A stretch of 64,000 bases of DNA. Origin: Enoplolaimus lenunculus (lineage: Eukaryota; Nematoda; Enoplea; Enoplida; Thoracostomopsidae). The stretch lies in contig JASANG010003121.1 of assembly GCA_030248215.1 (NCBI GenBank), positions 62,001-126,000 of the forward strand, in the 5' to 3' direction. A model generated the notes under the pieces. It did not search any database and was not told the DNA's origin. It saw only the letters and a program-made list of their open reading frames with translations. This document shows, one piece after another, positions 1 through 11,520 of the stretch. Position numbers and translations under genes: made by a program. Positions within the stretch are counted from its first letter, which is position 1. The number at the start of each line of letters is the position of its first letter.

Positions 1-2095
1 GTTTATTGGTTGGGTCGCATTATTAATTCAGTTTTGAAGAAATACTTTAGAACGTGTATTTTTTAAGAAAAAACTGTTTCACTGATTTAAGAAAAAAATA
101 AGTTAGTTCCTAAGACAGGTACCATATGTGTAGTCTCAGTATGGTTGTACTGCCCAGCGTTGTGTTGTCGTGGTGGAAACGGATTTAGAACGTACCGGAA
201 ACGGAATCAGAACCATAAAGCGACAATAATACCGGAGTTGCCAGCTGGAACCGGAATTTCGGTTGCACCCTGTGTAGTAGGGTGCGACTGGATTTCTGGT
301 TCCGGCTTCGGCAAAAAAATCGGTATCCGGCTCCAGTATTTTTTTGGTATCCGGTCATCATAACCTCCTGTGTAAAGCGTTTCAAACCAAATTATGTTAA
401 TTTGTTGGAATTTTTTAGAACGCTGAAGTTCAGTGGCATATCTTGATTTGGTTTTAGGCTTAACGGAGATTATGTAAATTTTATTTAGGGTCATTTTTAA
501 AGTACGGGTTATACTGGAGATGTAGATTACCTTAACGATTGCCAAAAGAGGGCGTAACAATTGATTTGCTGTTTTTGGTAGGGGTGAAAACATTTTGTCG
601 CTCGTAGTTGCTCGCAAAATGTAGTACGTAACTGTCGCTTTTACCAACTCGGCTACGAAATATAGTTGAAGCATGGATGATGGCCCATATTCTCAAATGC
701 GTACAGCACCTATCATCAGTTAGCGATAGGTTTTCAAACTGATGAACACATGTAATTGCAGATTTCAAAATTTGTACAGAAGTGGGGCAAATCAAAAGTG
801 AACGGTGTGCTAAATTTCGACTCTCACCATGCGCTGGTTCCAATGTTACGCGACCTATCACCAACTGGTGACAGGTGCTACACACATTTGAGATTACGGA
901 CTCAGGTACCAGGTTAATTGCATTTCAGGAAGCAAAAATAAGATTAAAGTTCGTTGTGATTTTCGAAAACTTAATTCAATGAATTATATGCGTAGATTAA
1001 TGACCATATTCCAGGGATCCAACAGGAACTGGATTTCGCCTGTAAAGGAGCAGGGACAGGATTAAATATTTTGGGGAACAGGAACAGGAACCGGAATTTA
1101 AAATAATTTTCAACATTAAATCACTTTTTAATGTTTAGCAAACAAATAGCCAAAAACGTGCGTTAAGCGAGTTTTTCGCGGTTTTGTCTTCGCTTTCAGC
1201 ACCAATCAATACGTGGTATCCTTTGTTTCTCAAACATGATAACTTCGGCAGCTACGAATTTTAAAATCTCAATGCAGGTAACGCGAATCAAGTGCAAAAT
1301 CGGAACAAAATTTCGAACCTCACCATTTTTGGTTCGAAAGTTTACAAGACTTATCACCAACCGGTAACAGGTACTACATACGCATTTGAGAATATGAGAA
1401 TACAGGTGCCGTTTATAGAAGATACAACAACTGTAGAAAATAAAATTGTATTGCGTTTAATATATTTAGTCAGCTTTTAAGGAAATTTAGTAACTCAATG
1501 CCCCTACTCAAATGTGTATATAGAACCTGTCACCCTATTGGTGAAGTATACGTCTTGTAACTTGCAAATCAACAAATGATGAGGTTAAAAATTCAGCATA
1601 TTTTTCGCATTCGATTTGCGTTACGTCTGCTCAAATGAAATGCGATCTGCAGTTTGTAAGCGTTCGTCAGTTTGAAAACCTATCGCTAACTGCCAACTGG
1701 TGAAACTGCCAACTGGTGAGATGATATGCGCTATATACATTTAAGAATATGGGCTTTAGGCTTAACGTTGCGATGGCGGTTCCGCGGGTTTTCGGTTTTA
1801 AAATATTTGTTTTTTCGCTTGTTTGTGTTGTTATTTTTTTGTATTTCTGTTCGGCATATGGCATCGTTCGCTATGAAGCGTTTGTCGTCTCTGACCGTTT
1901 GGGTTCTAAATCTGTATTTTAGCTGGCTTGAAAAGCACATGTAACTCTAATACGAGCTAAAGTGTTGAGAACGAAAGCCTATGTGTGTGTTTATTTTTTA
2001 TGCATATATTTGTTAAGAATACTGGCGTATATGGGCGTTTTTGACCATCTAGTATGTACTAGTGTATATTTGTAAGCGTAGTCTTGGGATATATC
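1..2095. other. Repeat-rich intergenic DNA, no gene seen
   Basis: No coding exon is supported here. The stretch holds GGAACCGGAAT-type repeat fragments at about 170-360 and 1,020-1,100, and copies of the dispersed CTATCACC-hairpin family at about 660-905, 1,290-1,395 and 1,507-1,755. Short open frames in it lie inside these repeats and change between copies. Confidence 0.6.
660..905. repeat. CTATCACC-hairpin MITE-like repeat
   Basis: The left end (about 665-735) reads ATTCTCAAATGCG then CCTATCATCAG. The right end (about 848-900) is its inverted counterpart, CTATCACCAACTGG to CACATTTGAGA. A non-conserved core lies between. The same inverted ends recur in many places in the window, for example 16,384-16,605 and 47,106-47,340. 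I see no coding capacity. It is probably a non-autonomous DNA transposon of unknown superfamily. Confidence 0.6.
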
Positions 2096-2395
2096 CCTCT
2101 GATAGGCTATGATGCAGTATCATACATCATATACAGAATGAGACCGGATATTAATTTACTGGATACCGGAACCGTATACGGATATTGAATTGTTACCGGA
2201 ACCGGATACTATAAAGTTCATAATTGCTGTTGATAAAGATATGTATCCTCTGATAGGCTATGATGCAGTATCATACATCATATACAGAATGAGACCGGAT
2301 ATTAATTTACTGGATACCGGAACCGTATACGGATATTGAATTGTTACCGGAACCGGATACTATAAAGTTCATAATTGCTGTTGATAAATTGAAAG
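2096..2395. repeat. Direct tandem duplication, period 151 bp
   Basis: The block beginning CCTCTGATAGGCTATGATGC at 2,096 repeats almost exactly from 2,247. Each copy carries GACCGGATATT and CCGGAACCGGATAC motifs of the (G)CCGGATAT repeat family. Near identity of the copies implies a recent duplication. No coding potential is seen. Confidence 0.8.
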
Positions 2396-2470
2396 TATTT
2401 AATTGCAAAAATTCGTTTACGTTTCGCTCGTTTACATAAGTTAAAAGTAGCTGAAAATGTAGCAAAATTT

Positions 2471-2660
2471 GGCTCATGTATAGAACAGGGCCGGAACGTT
2501 GATCTGAGGAACTGTAATAGAGTAAGCTCAAGCTTTCGACTATTGTTTGCTTAGGTTTAGGCTAAGGTATAAGTTTATCTTTACGCGTAGGCTTAGACTT
2601 TGGCTTAGGAATATTTTTATATATACTATACTGTTCCGGCCCTGTTCTATACATGGGCCC
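2471..2660. mobile_element. GGCCCATGTA MITE (CTAAGC-array family), copy 1
   Basis: Ends are GGCTCATGTATAGAACAGGG and its inverted counterpart CCCTGTTCTATACATGGGCC. The interior has CTTAGG-type hexamers around 2,540-2,620. It lies inside CCGGATAT-family sequence that resumes after it (2,760-2,855), so it appears to be a nested insertion. It is non-coding and non-autonomous. The superfamily is not assigned, because I could not see a clear target-site duplication. Confidence 0.75.
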
Positions 2661-3027
2661 AAAACCTAAACTTCTCGACTTGCCTAGAAATGTAATCGCA
2701 GTAAGATGTTAAAGTCGCTCACTTGTAAAACGCGGTTTTAATATTCGTCACCACAACCGTAAATATCCGGTAGGTTCATACCGGATACGCGAACCGGATG
2801 CGGATATCAGTATTTGCCGGATGTTAAACCGGAACCAAATATCCGGTCGCACCCGTTTGAAATGAAACCTGTACGAAAGCTTAATTTAGAATAATAACCT
2901 GAATCGAAGAAGTCGCAAAATGATTTTTTCCACTCGCTACATTCGCTTATTGAATCGTTTTTACATGAGATAGTCGGGGTCTCATGAAGTGACCTCCTGG
3001 TTCTACCCCTTTTGGAAACTTTGAAGT

Positions 3028-3622
3028 GAGTTTGGGTTGCGCTATACTTGACTTCAGACGCTCGTCTGTCACCGTGCGTCACCCGTACGGCGCCGGCCGT
3101 CACCATACGTTATCGTACGTGAGTTATTTGCGTACAATACTGCACAGTGACTTATGGCACCTTACGGGTGACGGACGGCGCGGGACGGTACCGTACGGGT
3201 GACCGACAATGCCGGAAGGTACCGTACAGGTGACGGACAATGCCGGACGGTACCGTACGGGTGACGGACAATGCCGGACGGTACCGTACGGGTGACGGAC
3301 AATGCCGGACGGTACCGTACGGGTGACGGACAATGCCGGACGGTACCGTACGGGTGACCGACAATGCCGGACGGTACCGTACGGGTGACCGACAATGCCG
3401 GACGGTACCGTACGGGTGACCGACAATGCCGGACGGTACCGTACGGGTGACCGACAATGCCGGAAGGTACCGTACGGGTGACCGACAATGCCGGACGGTA
3501 CCGTACGGGTGACCGACAATGCCGGAAGGTACCGTACGGGTGACCGACAATGCCGGACGGTACCATACGAGTGACGGACGGCGCTGGACGTTGCCGCACG
3601 TCAAAAACCGTATAGCGCGACT
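3028..3622. mobile_element. GGGTTGCGCTATAC-TIR element with internal minisatellite
   Basis: The left end (about 3,030) reads GGGTTGCGCTATACTTGAC. The right end (about 3,600-3,622) reads GTCAAAAACCGTATAGCGC, its imperfect inverse. Short relatives with the same ends sit at 39,968-40,044 (77 bp) and 51,733-51,925. The family core is rich in CCGTCACCCGTACGG-type words. This copy is enlarged by the 31-bp array at about 3,160-3,595. Confidence 0.65.
3160..3595. repeat. 31-bp minisatellite, about 14 copies
   Basis: The unit starts TGCCGGACGGTACCGTACGG and ends GTGACSGACAA, with period 31 bp and alternation between GACGGAC and GACCGAC variants. Because 31 is not a multiple of 3, all three minus-strand frames stay open and give the same periodic peptide. 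These long open frames are therefore an artefact of the period. The array lies inside the TIR element 3,028-3,622, whose core words make up the unit. Confidence 0.9.
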
Positions 3623-4347
3623 GAAAGCTTTTGAAAGCTAATTATAATAAGGCTTGCAGGCGCCTTTTTTGTACCTACTAACAGTTAGAGATATTGTACA
3701 CCTGAGCGTTGCGGCATAAGTTTAAGGTTAACAACAATAGGAAAATATCGAACAGGGTTGTCGGTACTCGTACACGATACGTATGATGATTTACCGTAAA
3801 CAACGCTGGTTGGTTGTTTGTTTGGTAAACGCGATGCGCCCAATGTTTTAATGAATGATAAATTTTGTGGCACTGAAAAATAATTAATTCGATTTTGAAG
3901 CAAAAGTTACAGGGTTTTTTTCAGTTCAGTCACGTGATTTGCGATATTGAATTGGATGCTGTGTTTGCTTGTTTTATATTTTTAATTTATTTATTTTTCG
4001 GTTCATATTTAATCACTTCCGTGTTGTGAACGTTGCGATTGGGTGCTGATGTTAAGTATTGCGCCGTAGATGAAATAATTGCTGATAGGGTGCTATATAT
4101 GCATTTGAGAATATGGACTAAGGAAATAGGTTTACACATATACGTGTCTATGCGCTACCCGTTGTGTACACCTTAACTCGAACCCAAACTGTAAGCGTTC
4201 GATGTGTCGGAAAGTCTACAAAAGCCCGATTTAAGGTTGAAAAATCGTTTTAGTTTTAGAGCATGTAGTACACTATTTAGCTTATTATGCCATAATTATT
4301 CATTATTGTGTGTTTTAACTCAATATTACTTGACGTATCTTTTCAAA

Positions 4348-7300
4348 ATGAACACCGAAGCAGACACGGAGACGAACTGCGGTATCAAACAACACGGAAA
4401 AATGTTTCATGTTGGCTCTGAATGTGAACTGGAAGCGGATAGCGTTGACTGTGACTCGAAACCAGGTCAGTTTAGCTGATAGGGTAACGGTAAAGACACA
4501 CGCTATACGTGTCGTTTGCGGCGGTGTCAGTCGCCGTGCCCGTCATCCCGCGGTATTGTACGCGAGCATATTCGTGTACGATGCCGCACGGTGACGGGAT
4601 GTCGACGGACGCCGGCAGATGGCTCAAATGGTTTTAAAATAGGAAAGCACGTAAAGCGCTATCCTAACACGAAAAATTTGTCATCAAACGAAAACAAAAT
4701 ATTTTCGATTACGAATTTACTACTACGATTATAACGCCTGTATCGCTCGTTGTCGGCCGTATTTTTCAACATTTTATCTTGAGCGACATTTCACCGGAAC
4801 CGGAATTGGAAATATTTTGAACCGCCGGATGATATATACTGCTAAGGGCTTGAAATATAAGGCGCTGTTTGTGTGGACTGTTTAGCGGTTTCATTGAACA
4901 GGGGTTTGAGCTTCTACTAAAATGTACGTTGGATCACTTAAAGATGTGAAAATTGTGCAGATGTAACATATGTTATGAATAATTATGTTTTATTTATAAG
5001 CTTATGTTTTATAATTTTACAAAACCGTAAAAAAATTCACGCTCTTGAATCGTTCATTGCCGGAACAGGAACAGAGCAGGGTGTGGAACCGAATCCACGA
5101 TTTGACTTCACAGACTCCGATTCCGGATGCATTGCTAATTTGCCGAATTCGAATCCGAATCCGAATCTTGTATGTTGCAAATTTCAGTTATACATCTATA
5201 ATTTGTTTCAGAATATCAACACAGTGCCAGCCGCATAAACCTTTAAACGTTAATATATTTCGTGCCCGACGTCAATGTTGAGATTTGTGACCTGAAACAA
5301 AAATTTTTCATTAATATAACAAGATATTTGAAATTTTTATTGTTTAAAACTGAAAAAACATACAGCCGAACATTGTTGGATTCGGCTGTTTCGCAACTGA
5401 ATCCGAATTCGAATCCGAATCTGAATCCGAACCACAAATTTTTGCCGTATCCGAATCCGAACCTTTGTTGCCACCCTGGAACAGTGATCAAGGATTACGG
5501 CTGGAACAGGAATTTCAGTGGCTCCCTGGTATTTTTTACTACTCGCTGCAATTCCCGGGTCAGAATTTCGATTCCAAGCTTGTCTTTGTCTGCGTGTACC
5601 CGCGCGGGTAACGGCAAACTCGGATTTCAAAGGAATGCTAATTAAATTTTCAATATGTGTATATATTTTTTGAGATTTTTTTAATTTATACAAGTATCTT
5701 TTAATTTTTTCAATTCAACTGGGCAGTTTTATAGTTCCCCTCGTCAGTGGAAATGTTCTCGACCGCTCCCCACGAATGGTCCATATGTAGCGGAGGGCCG
5801 TTGCCGTGGTGTAAGCATATTCCTAAGCGTAAACCTCAACCTCTAGGTTTATAACTAAGCCAAGGGTTACGCTTTAACTTAGCAATAACTTAACACGGAG
5901 GGCCGTTGCAGTGGTGTAAGCATATTCCTAAGCATAAACCTCAACCGCTAGGTTTATAACTAAGCCAAAGGCTACGCCTCTACTTAGCAAAAACTTAACC
6001 ATTGTGGACGAAATCTACAAAAGTGTCTTTAAATATTCGTTACTTTTGATTGCTTTTCAGATGATACTGTGAACAATCTGTGCAACAAATTCGAAATTGT
6101 CGTCAAGTCTCCGCCAGCCAACGAGCAACCGGAACCGGAACCAATCGGCGGAGGTTTACCGGAAACAAGCCGGTCATGCGCACCGTTATCAGTGACCGGC
6201 GGTGACATCAGCCGGCATGGAACCGGGTCGTCCGTTCGTCACGAGTTGTCCGTTGAGTCTGTCCAGTTTAACCTGTCTGAGGTGTCGTTTGGATTAGGGT
6301 ACGTTTGTTTGAATTGATTGTGTATTCGCAACTGTGTTCTAGCAGCGGTCACCAGTTTAGTAGTTGGTTTTCGAACAAGCGAACTGTGGGGTAGATTTTT
6401 AGGTGCCAAACGCGGCTAAAAATACAACTGGGAGTCAAGTCCAGAGATATGTGGCAAGTTTTGAACTGTCTTCATTTGGCTGGTTCGAAAATTAAATTAA
6501 AGCACCGATGTATTAAGTCCAGGTGCAATCGGAATGACAATTTACCGGAACCGGAATTTGAGAGTACTACCGGAAACGGAACCGGAGCCAGAATTCCGGT
6601 TGCACCCTGATTAGGTGTCGTTGATAGTGATGGGCAATTTGTTGACTAGTCTAGAGCAGCACATTTTGTAAGATTTTTAACGAAAGTTTAGCTCTTGTCC
6701 ACTTCCTCCACATTTAAAATTAAGGTTTAGGCCAAATTTTAGGTTTAGGCGTAAGAAAAGCATTTTTCAAATTAAGATTAAACCTAACTGTGCGTACAAA
6801 CCAGGGATCAGTATAGCAGTGCCAAAATGTTTTAAATGTTTACTATTATGCTTCGGTCACGATAAAAGATTTGATTTTGCCACCGAAAAGATTATATAGT
6901 AGGGTTTTCGGTGGCAAAATGAATTTTTTTTTGTGAACGATGCATTAATTGGACTTCCTAGTGCATTATTAATATGGTCGTCTTGATCTTGTACACAAAT
7001 CACTGCGACGTTACTTGTAAGCAACCGTCACTAGCGGATCCAAAGGTGGGGCGAGGGGGGGGGGGGGGCGTACGCCTTACCCCCGTCAGAAATGTTTTTG
7101 TGTTAAATGGTAAGGTCCCTCATACCTTACAGTAGTTTTCACAATTTTTCCCGCACAATTTTTTTGTAATAAAATGGTAAAGTCCCGTTCTACCTTACAA
7201 TTTTTTGCCATCAGAAAATTTTTTGGTGATAAAATGATGACGTCCCTACCTGACAATTTTTGCGTTTCATACCATTTGCCTACCCGCCCCCCCTCGTCAA

Positions 7301-7885
7301 CAATTTTTGGATCCGCCGCTGGGCAACAGTTAATGCTTTAATATCAGACCGTAGCCAGTTCACCTTGCTGGAGGTGGCTAACAATTATTCATCATAAGCA
7401 TATGGGATTTCGGATGACTTACAAGCGACATTGCAAATTTTCTAGGACGCGAGGGACCACATTCTTACAAAGGAGGCTGATCCCTTCTGGTGTCCCCTAA
7501 TTACGGACGCGTTTACTACAGGGTTATACTGTACTTTTCAGCAGTAATGCGTCGATTGCTTTTCTTTTTTGAATCGCTGCCATAAAATCTGCGGTTGCCC
7601 CCTGTATTTTGCAAACGAGTCCGTACATAGGCGCAGCCAGGATTTTGGCAGGGGGTTATATTTTAAAAAAATTTCGAAGGAGGGGGGTAAGAAACGATTG
7701 ATCACTGAAATTTTCTCCGGCTACGTCTATATGACCCTGGAATTCTGTTGCATCGTTTCAGGTCAGCGGTCGATTCAGCGAGTGACTTGTCGGATCACGC
7801 CGGACCAATTGACGACTCGTACCGACCGAAGATTATCAAACGAGAAGATGCCGAAGGCAACGTTGTTACGGTTCATACCGCACAG
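4348..7885 (+). CDS. Unrecognised spliced gene, exons 1-3 (possible fourth exon at 14,333)
   Basis: I do not recognise the product. Three exons keep one open frame across GT-AG junctions: 4,348-4,465 (start ATG in context CAAAATGA; ends phase 1 before GTCAGT), 6,061-6,298 (after TGCTTTTCAG; ends phase 2 before GTACGT) and 7,762-7,885 (after ATCGTTTCAG; ends phase 0 before GTAAAA). The peptide is hydrophilic, acidic and low in complexity: a Cys/Glu-rich start (MNTEADTETNCGIK), a PEPEP stretch, Ser/Gly-rich sequence, then DDSYRPKIIKREDAEGNVV. No signal peptide, membrane segment or known domain is seen; it looks largely disordered. The matching intron phases support a real gene, although codons alone are not strong evidence. 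A TAG-terminated frame at 14,333-14,383 could be the last exon. Confidence 0.5.
5077..5482. mobile_element. CAGGGTGGCACCGAATC MITE, copy 1 (in intron 1)
   Basis: The left end is CAGGGTGTGGAACCGAATCC and the right end is AACCTTTGTTGCCACCCTG, an inverted pair around TCCGAATCCGAA-type runs. Copies with the same layout lie at 12,457-12,803 and 38,169-38,550. All share the interior block around TATCAACRCARTGCCAG and TTTAAACGTTAATATAT. Non-coding. Confidence 0.75.
5786..6002. repeat. Tandem duplication, about 107 bp x 2
   Basis: Two adjacent copies begin CGGAGGGCCGTTGC (about 5,791 and 5,896) and run through GTAAGCATATTCCTAAGC to AACTTAAC, with a few substitutions. The content resembles the CTAAGC-rich repeats elsewhere. 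It ends about 60 bp before exon 2 of the unrecognised gene. Confidence 0.75.
6519..6612. repeat. Short GTGCAACCGG-ended repeat
   Basis: The left end AGGTGCAATCGGAA and the right end TTCCGGTTGCACCCT are inverted around CCGGAACCGGAAT runs. It belongs to the GGTGCGACCGGATAT family, whose fullest copy is at 19,017-19,371. Confidence 0.6.
7033..7322. mobile_element. AGCGGATCC-TIR MITE
   Basis: It starts AGCGGATCCAAAG and ends TTTTGGATCCGCCGCT. Inside are a poly-G run (about 7,054-7,068) and repeated GGTAARGTCCC words. Related GGATCCGC ends occur at about 19,830 and 36,190. Non-coding. Confidence 0.6.
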
Positions 7886-8070
7886 GTAAAACACCAAATG
7901 TGAACCACCAAGGGTCAGACGCATAGCCAGCCCGAGTTACTACTGGTAGGAGGCTAAAATTATTCAGCAGGGATATCTACGCGTTTTGACTTTCTAATGG
8001 GGGTTCAAACTTTTCTAGCGGGGATTTTTCCCACGGGGCTCGCTCCGCCCCCTTGCCACCGCTTGTAATG

Positions 8071-9640
8071 GGTGCGCCAAGCCATGGGAAGGGTGTGGTT
8101 TTTTAGTGTTTATATCCCAAGTTTGCGATTTTTGTGTAAATGCGTTTTTGGATGCTGTTTGAAATTTTGTTATTTGAAATGAGTGCTTTTGCAATTAGTT
8201 CAATTTTGTTAATAAACTGTTTCTAATATTTATTTTGCAAGTAACACATTTACTGGTTTTTCATTAATGTTTGTGTTTACCGTATTTTGCTGATTTGTCC
8301 CCAAAGCACACGTAAACATAAAGGTTTTAATTTCAACCGACATTTAGCGTAAATCTTCGACCGGTAAACTTAAGAAAACTGCTTTTTGACTTAAGCCAAA
8401 ATTGACTTGGGTCTGCTGGCCGACGTCGACTTAAGATGTGTCTCTCTAACCCAATCAGTATTTTATTCTCCATGTATATTGGTTAATTAGGCATTTTATT
8501 TATGTAGTTTTGTGTTATGGGTTTTCTCTGGCTAAGTTTTAAATATTACCGCTTCTAGTTGCATTCATCAGCCCAAATATTGTTAAATGATCTAAAACTG
8601 TGTCCAGGTAGAACGTGTACAGTGAAAATCATCCCATCTCTAGTTCGTTATCCCTAGATTTTTCCCAGGGTCAGACTCGATGATGCCCCAGCGTCGGACC
8701 CACCAAAAAAGCACACTTTCCAATTCCAGTGAGTTAATTTTAACTCAGAATGAGTTGAATCACTCAGTCTGAGTTAGGACTATCAGAACTCACAATTCTG
8801 AGTTGACTCAGCTCATTTTGATTTAATTAATCAACTCCCCCGGAGTCAATTTAACTTACAGCGAGAATCAAGTCAACTCAGAGTGAGTTAAAGTTTACTG
8901 TCATTAACTCAGAAATAACTAATTTTCCGTCTGAGTTGATTAGTTAACTCATTGGAGTTTACAGTGCATAAGGAGACCGATGATAAAGGTTGAATTGTAT
9001 TTTGTGTTTTTTTCTAGTTTTTTTATATCTCTGATGTTATTGTTTATTTGTTATATACATATATATGGATTATATGGGTACAGATGGGCAAGTTGTTGTT
9101 ATTGACATATTGGCCAAAAATGACGTGATATATTGCGAACAACAGGTGCTTATTTCGTTTATTCATATTCGAGATTATCTTATATTTTATGAGATGATGT
9201 TTTCGGTTTTTTTTGGTTAATTCAATTTTAAGAATAAAACCAGAGGTACATCTTGACTGTGGTGTGTCGCTTGTGTAGCTATGTATTTACACAGATGGAA
9301 ATGCGTCGCGTGCGGTGGTCCTATGGGATGGGACTTTGGCAGTGGACCGTCGTATGGGGACAGGCGCCGGCCCGCCTTATATGGCGATAAAAATGGAGTG
9401 AAAAATCAGAAGATGAAATTGTTTCCGATTTGATACGTTTAAGCTCTTAAAGTAAACTGACTAAAAAGTGGTTTCGACAGACTGAATATTAAAAATTTTA
9501 TCGTTCGTCGATTTATTTGTGACCGCCGCTGTGGTAAATTCAGTTTAAAATTGTACTGAAGAAGAAAAATTGTTAAAAATTAATATAAAAATTGGCGAAA
9601 TGTTTCTTTGTTATATAATTTCTATTTTACGGAGTGCAGC
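8071..9640. other. Non-coding stretch with one palindromic MITE
   Basis: No exon is supported. At about 8,727-8,967 lies an element with long near-palindromic arms of the ACTCAGAATGAGTTGA family, ending GGAGTTTACAGTG. The remainder is AT-rich single-copy-looking DNA with no recognisable signal. Confidence 0.5.
8727..8967. mobile_element. ACTCAGAATGAGTT palindromic MITE, copy 1
   Basis: The arms begin TTCCAGTGAGTTAATTTTAA and end TAACTCATTGGAGTTTACAGTG. The whole element is close to self-complementary, being built from alternating GAGTT/AACTC words. Other copies are at 37,890-38,140 and 49,213-49,474 (mirrored at 58,797-59,063). Non-coding. Confidence 0.7.
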
Positions 9641-9644
9641 ACAA

Positions 9645-10335
9645 ACTAAGGATGTGCCGATCAATCGGCACTGACATCGGCATCGATAATAATCGACACT
9701 TTTCGTGAGTATCGGTATCGGTACTGCAAAAAATTGCCGATTCTTTGTCGATACTTTTTGCACATATAACAGTCAGTTGGAATGCTATCAGTTTCATTTA
9801 TGGGCACATATCAGTGTGTCCGGTCAGAGAAACTATATTTCTTGCGTTTGTGTTTGAAAAAATTAATTGAAATGAACCGTTCTTATAAAATTATAGTCGT
9901 TTATAATGGTTAGGGTTTATTTATTCATATATATAATTGGGACGTGCCGATTAATTCGCATCGGCATCGCCATCGGTAATAATTGGCGCTTTTTGTGAGT
10001 GAGTATCGGCATCGGCACAGCAAAAAAATTGCCGATTCTTTGCCGATACTTTTTGCACATAACAGTCAGTTGGAATGCTATCAGTTTCATTTCTGGGCGC
10101 ATACCAGTGTGTCTGCTCCGGAAAATTGTTATTTCTCTTACGTTTGTGTGTGAAAAAATTAATTGAAACGAACCGTTGTTATAAAATTATAATCGTTTAT
10201 AATGGTTAGGACTTAAGTCTTTATATAATGATATAATCTACAATCATATCTGTTTATTAAGCATGGTGTACTAAAGTTGACATCAGGCATCGGTATCGGC
10301 GTCGGCAAAAATTTTGGCATCGGCCCATTTCTAGC
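9645..10335. mobile_element. ATGTGCCGATCAATCGGC element with internal duplication
   Basis: It opens GGATGTGCCGATCAATCGGC and closes CATCGGCCCATTTCTAG. The block from 9,650 (CGGCATCGATAATAATCG through AGTCAGTTGGAATGCTATC) is repeated from about 9,950 with roughly 10 percent change. The ends recall hAT-type non-autonomous elements. No transposase frame is seen. Confidence 0.55.
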
Positions 10336-10625
10336 ACATACTGTCAATTTTGGATACGCATATAAGCCGGTTTCAGATTCGGCAACAATTGAACGTTCGC
10401 AAACGGAGTCAGTAGTCAGATTAGGTTTTGAAAGAGTCGCACGCATCAAAGTTCGCAATCGTCGGCAAAAATTTTGGCATCAGCCCATTCCTAGCAGATA
10501 CTGTCAATTTTGGATACGCATATAAGCCGGTTTCAGATTCGGCAACAATTGAACGTTCGCAATCGGAGTCAGTAGTCAGATTAGGTTTTGAAAGAGTCGC
10601 ACGCATCAAAGTTCGCAATCATATG
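10302..10625. repeat. Tandem duplication, period about 164 bp
   Basis: The segment starting CGGCAAAAATTTTGGCATC and ending AAAGTTCGCAATC occurs twice head to tail with very few differences. Open frames across it on both strands are duplicated with it and do not resemble a protein family. Confidence 0.8.
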
Positions 10626-11447
10626 TTTGCATTTTTGAACTTGAGTTGGAATACACTGAACCGTTTACAGGGACGTTTAAGTGCTTACAGCTCTGGACCT
10701 TATTTAATATTTAATTTAGAAAAACCGGATACGGATAGGGGAATTTTTGGGCGGAACCTGATATTAACCGGATGTATCATTTAAACGTGTATACACACTG
10801 TTAAAAAATGTATTTGAGTCGTACAAAATATGTTAACTGAAGCCGAATTTAGATTTGAAATAAATGTAATGCTTTTAGTAAAAGCAGAATTAGAGTTGTA
10901 TCCGGGTCCGTACCCGGATATTCCGTGTTTTTCCGCTGGAAAATTGCGGATGTATGTCCGGGCATATATTTTGAGATGTTGCATGCTTACGATTGTATCA
11001 ACGGGTGACCCCGATCGGTGACAGACGGCGTCGCACTGCAATGGCTATCGTCACGTTTATAGTTGCATGCGGATACGGTGATTCCAGGTATGTTCACATG
11101 CAATTTCCCGGATCCGGATATTTATTTTCAAATGTTGCCATTCCAGAAGTATTATTCGCACATCTGAATAAGGTCCTGCTGCAGTCGCCAGTTGTATCCG
11201 TCTGCCCTATGCTGAGATGCAAGCGTTTGTTAGTGTCCCGTAAATTAATTATAATTCGGTTTGCTTGCTATGAATTTAATTTAAAATAGCCTTGTCTTGC
11301 CATGCTGCGAGTAATTCAAACAGTTGTTTGCGTGTTTTGAGCTGAAATGCGAGTTGAACCGGTGCGCTGTACTGGTGTTTTAAGCTTTCTACTGTTCCTA
11401 CTTATTGAGCTTAGTATTCTGAGGGGCCCTAGGTGGGTATATACAGT

Positions 11448-11520
11448 ATGTATATGTATATGTATATATATATGTATATGTGTATATATATGTATATATG
11501 TATATATATTGTGTTTTTGG
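11448..11520. repeat. TATATG microsatellite
   Basis: An irregular (TATATG)n and TGTATA run. It produces a spurious Tyr/Met/Ile/Cys-rich open frame. Confidence 0.9.

Noticed and set aside
3160-3595. CRISPR-like regularly spaced repeats (also 43,537-44,205 and 50,660-50,845)
   Set aside because: Units are contiguous with no unique spacers and the genome is animal; these are minisatellites and a coding repeat.
3124-3604. Three overlapping 130-150-residue open frames on - with a TRTVPSGIVGHPYGTVRHC-like repeat
   Set aside because: They come from a 31-bp tandem repeat whose period keeps all three frames open with the same peptide. There are no splice sites or start context, and the array lies in a transposon.
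10213-10784. Pairs of near-identical open frames on both strands
   Set aside because: They follow a 164-bp tandem duplication within a MITE-like element; the peptide is not family-like.
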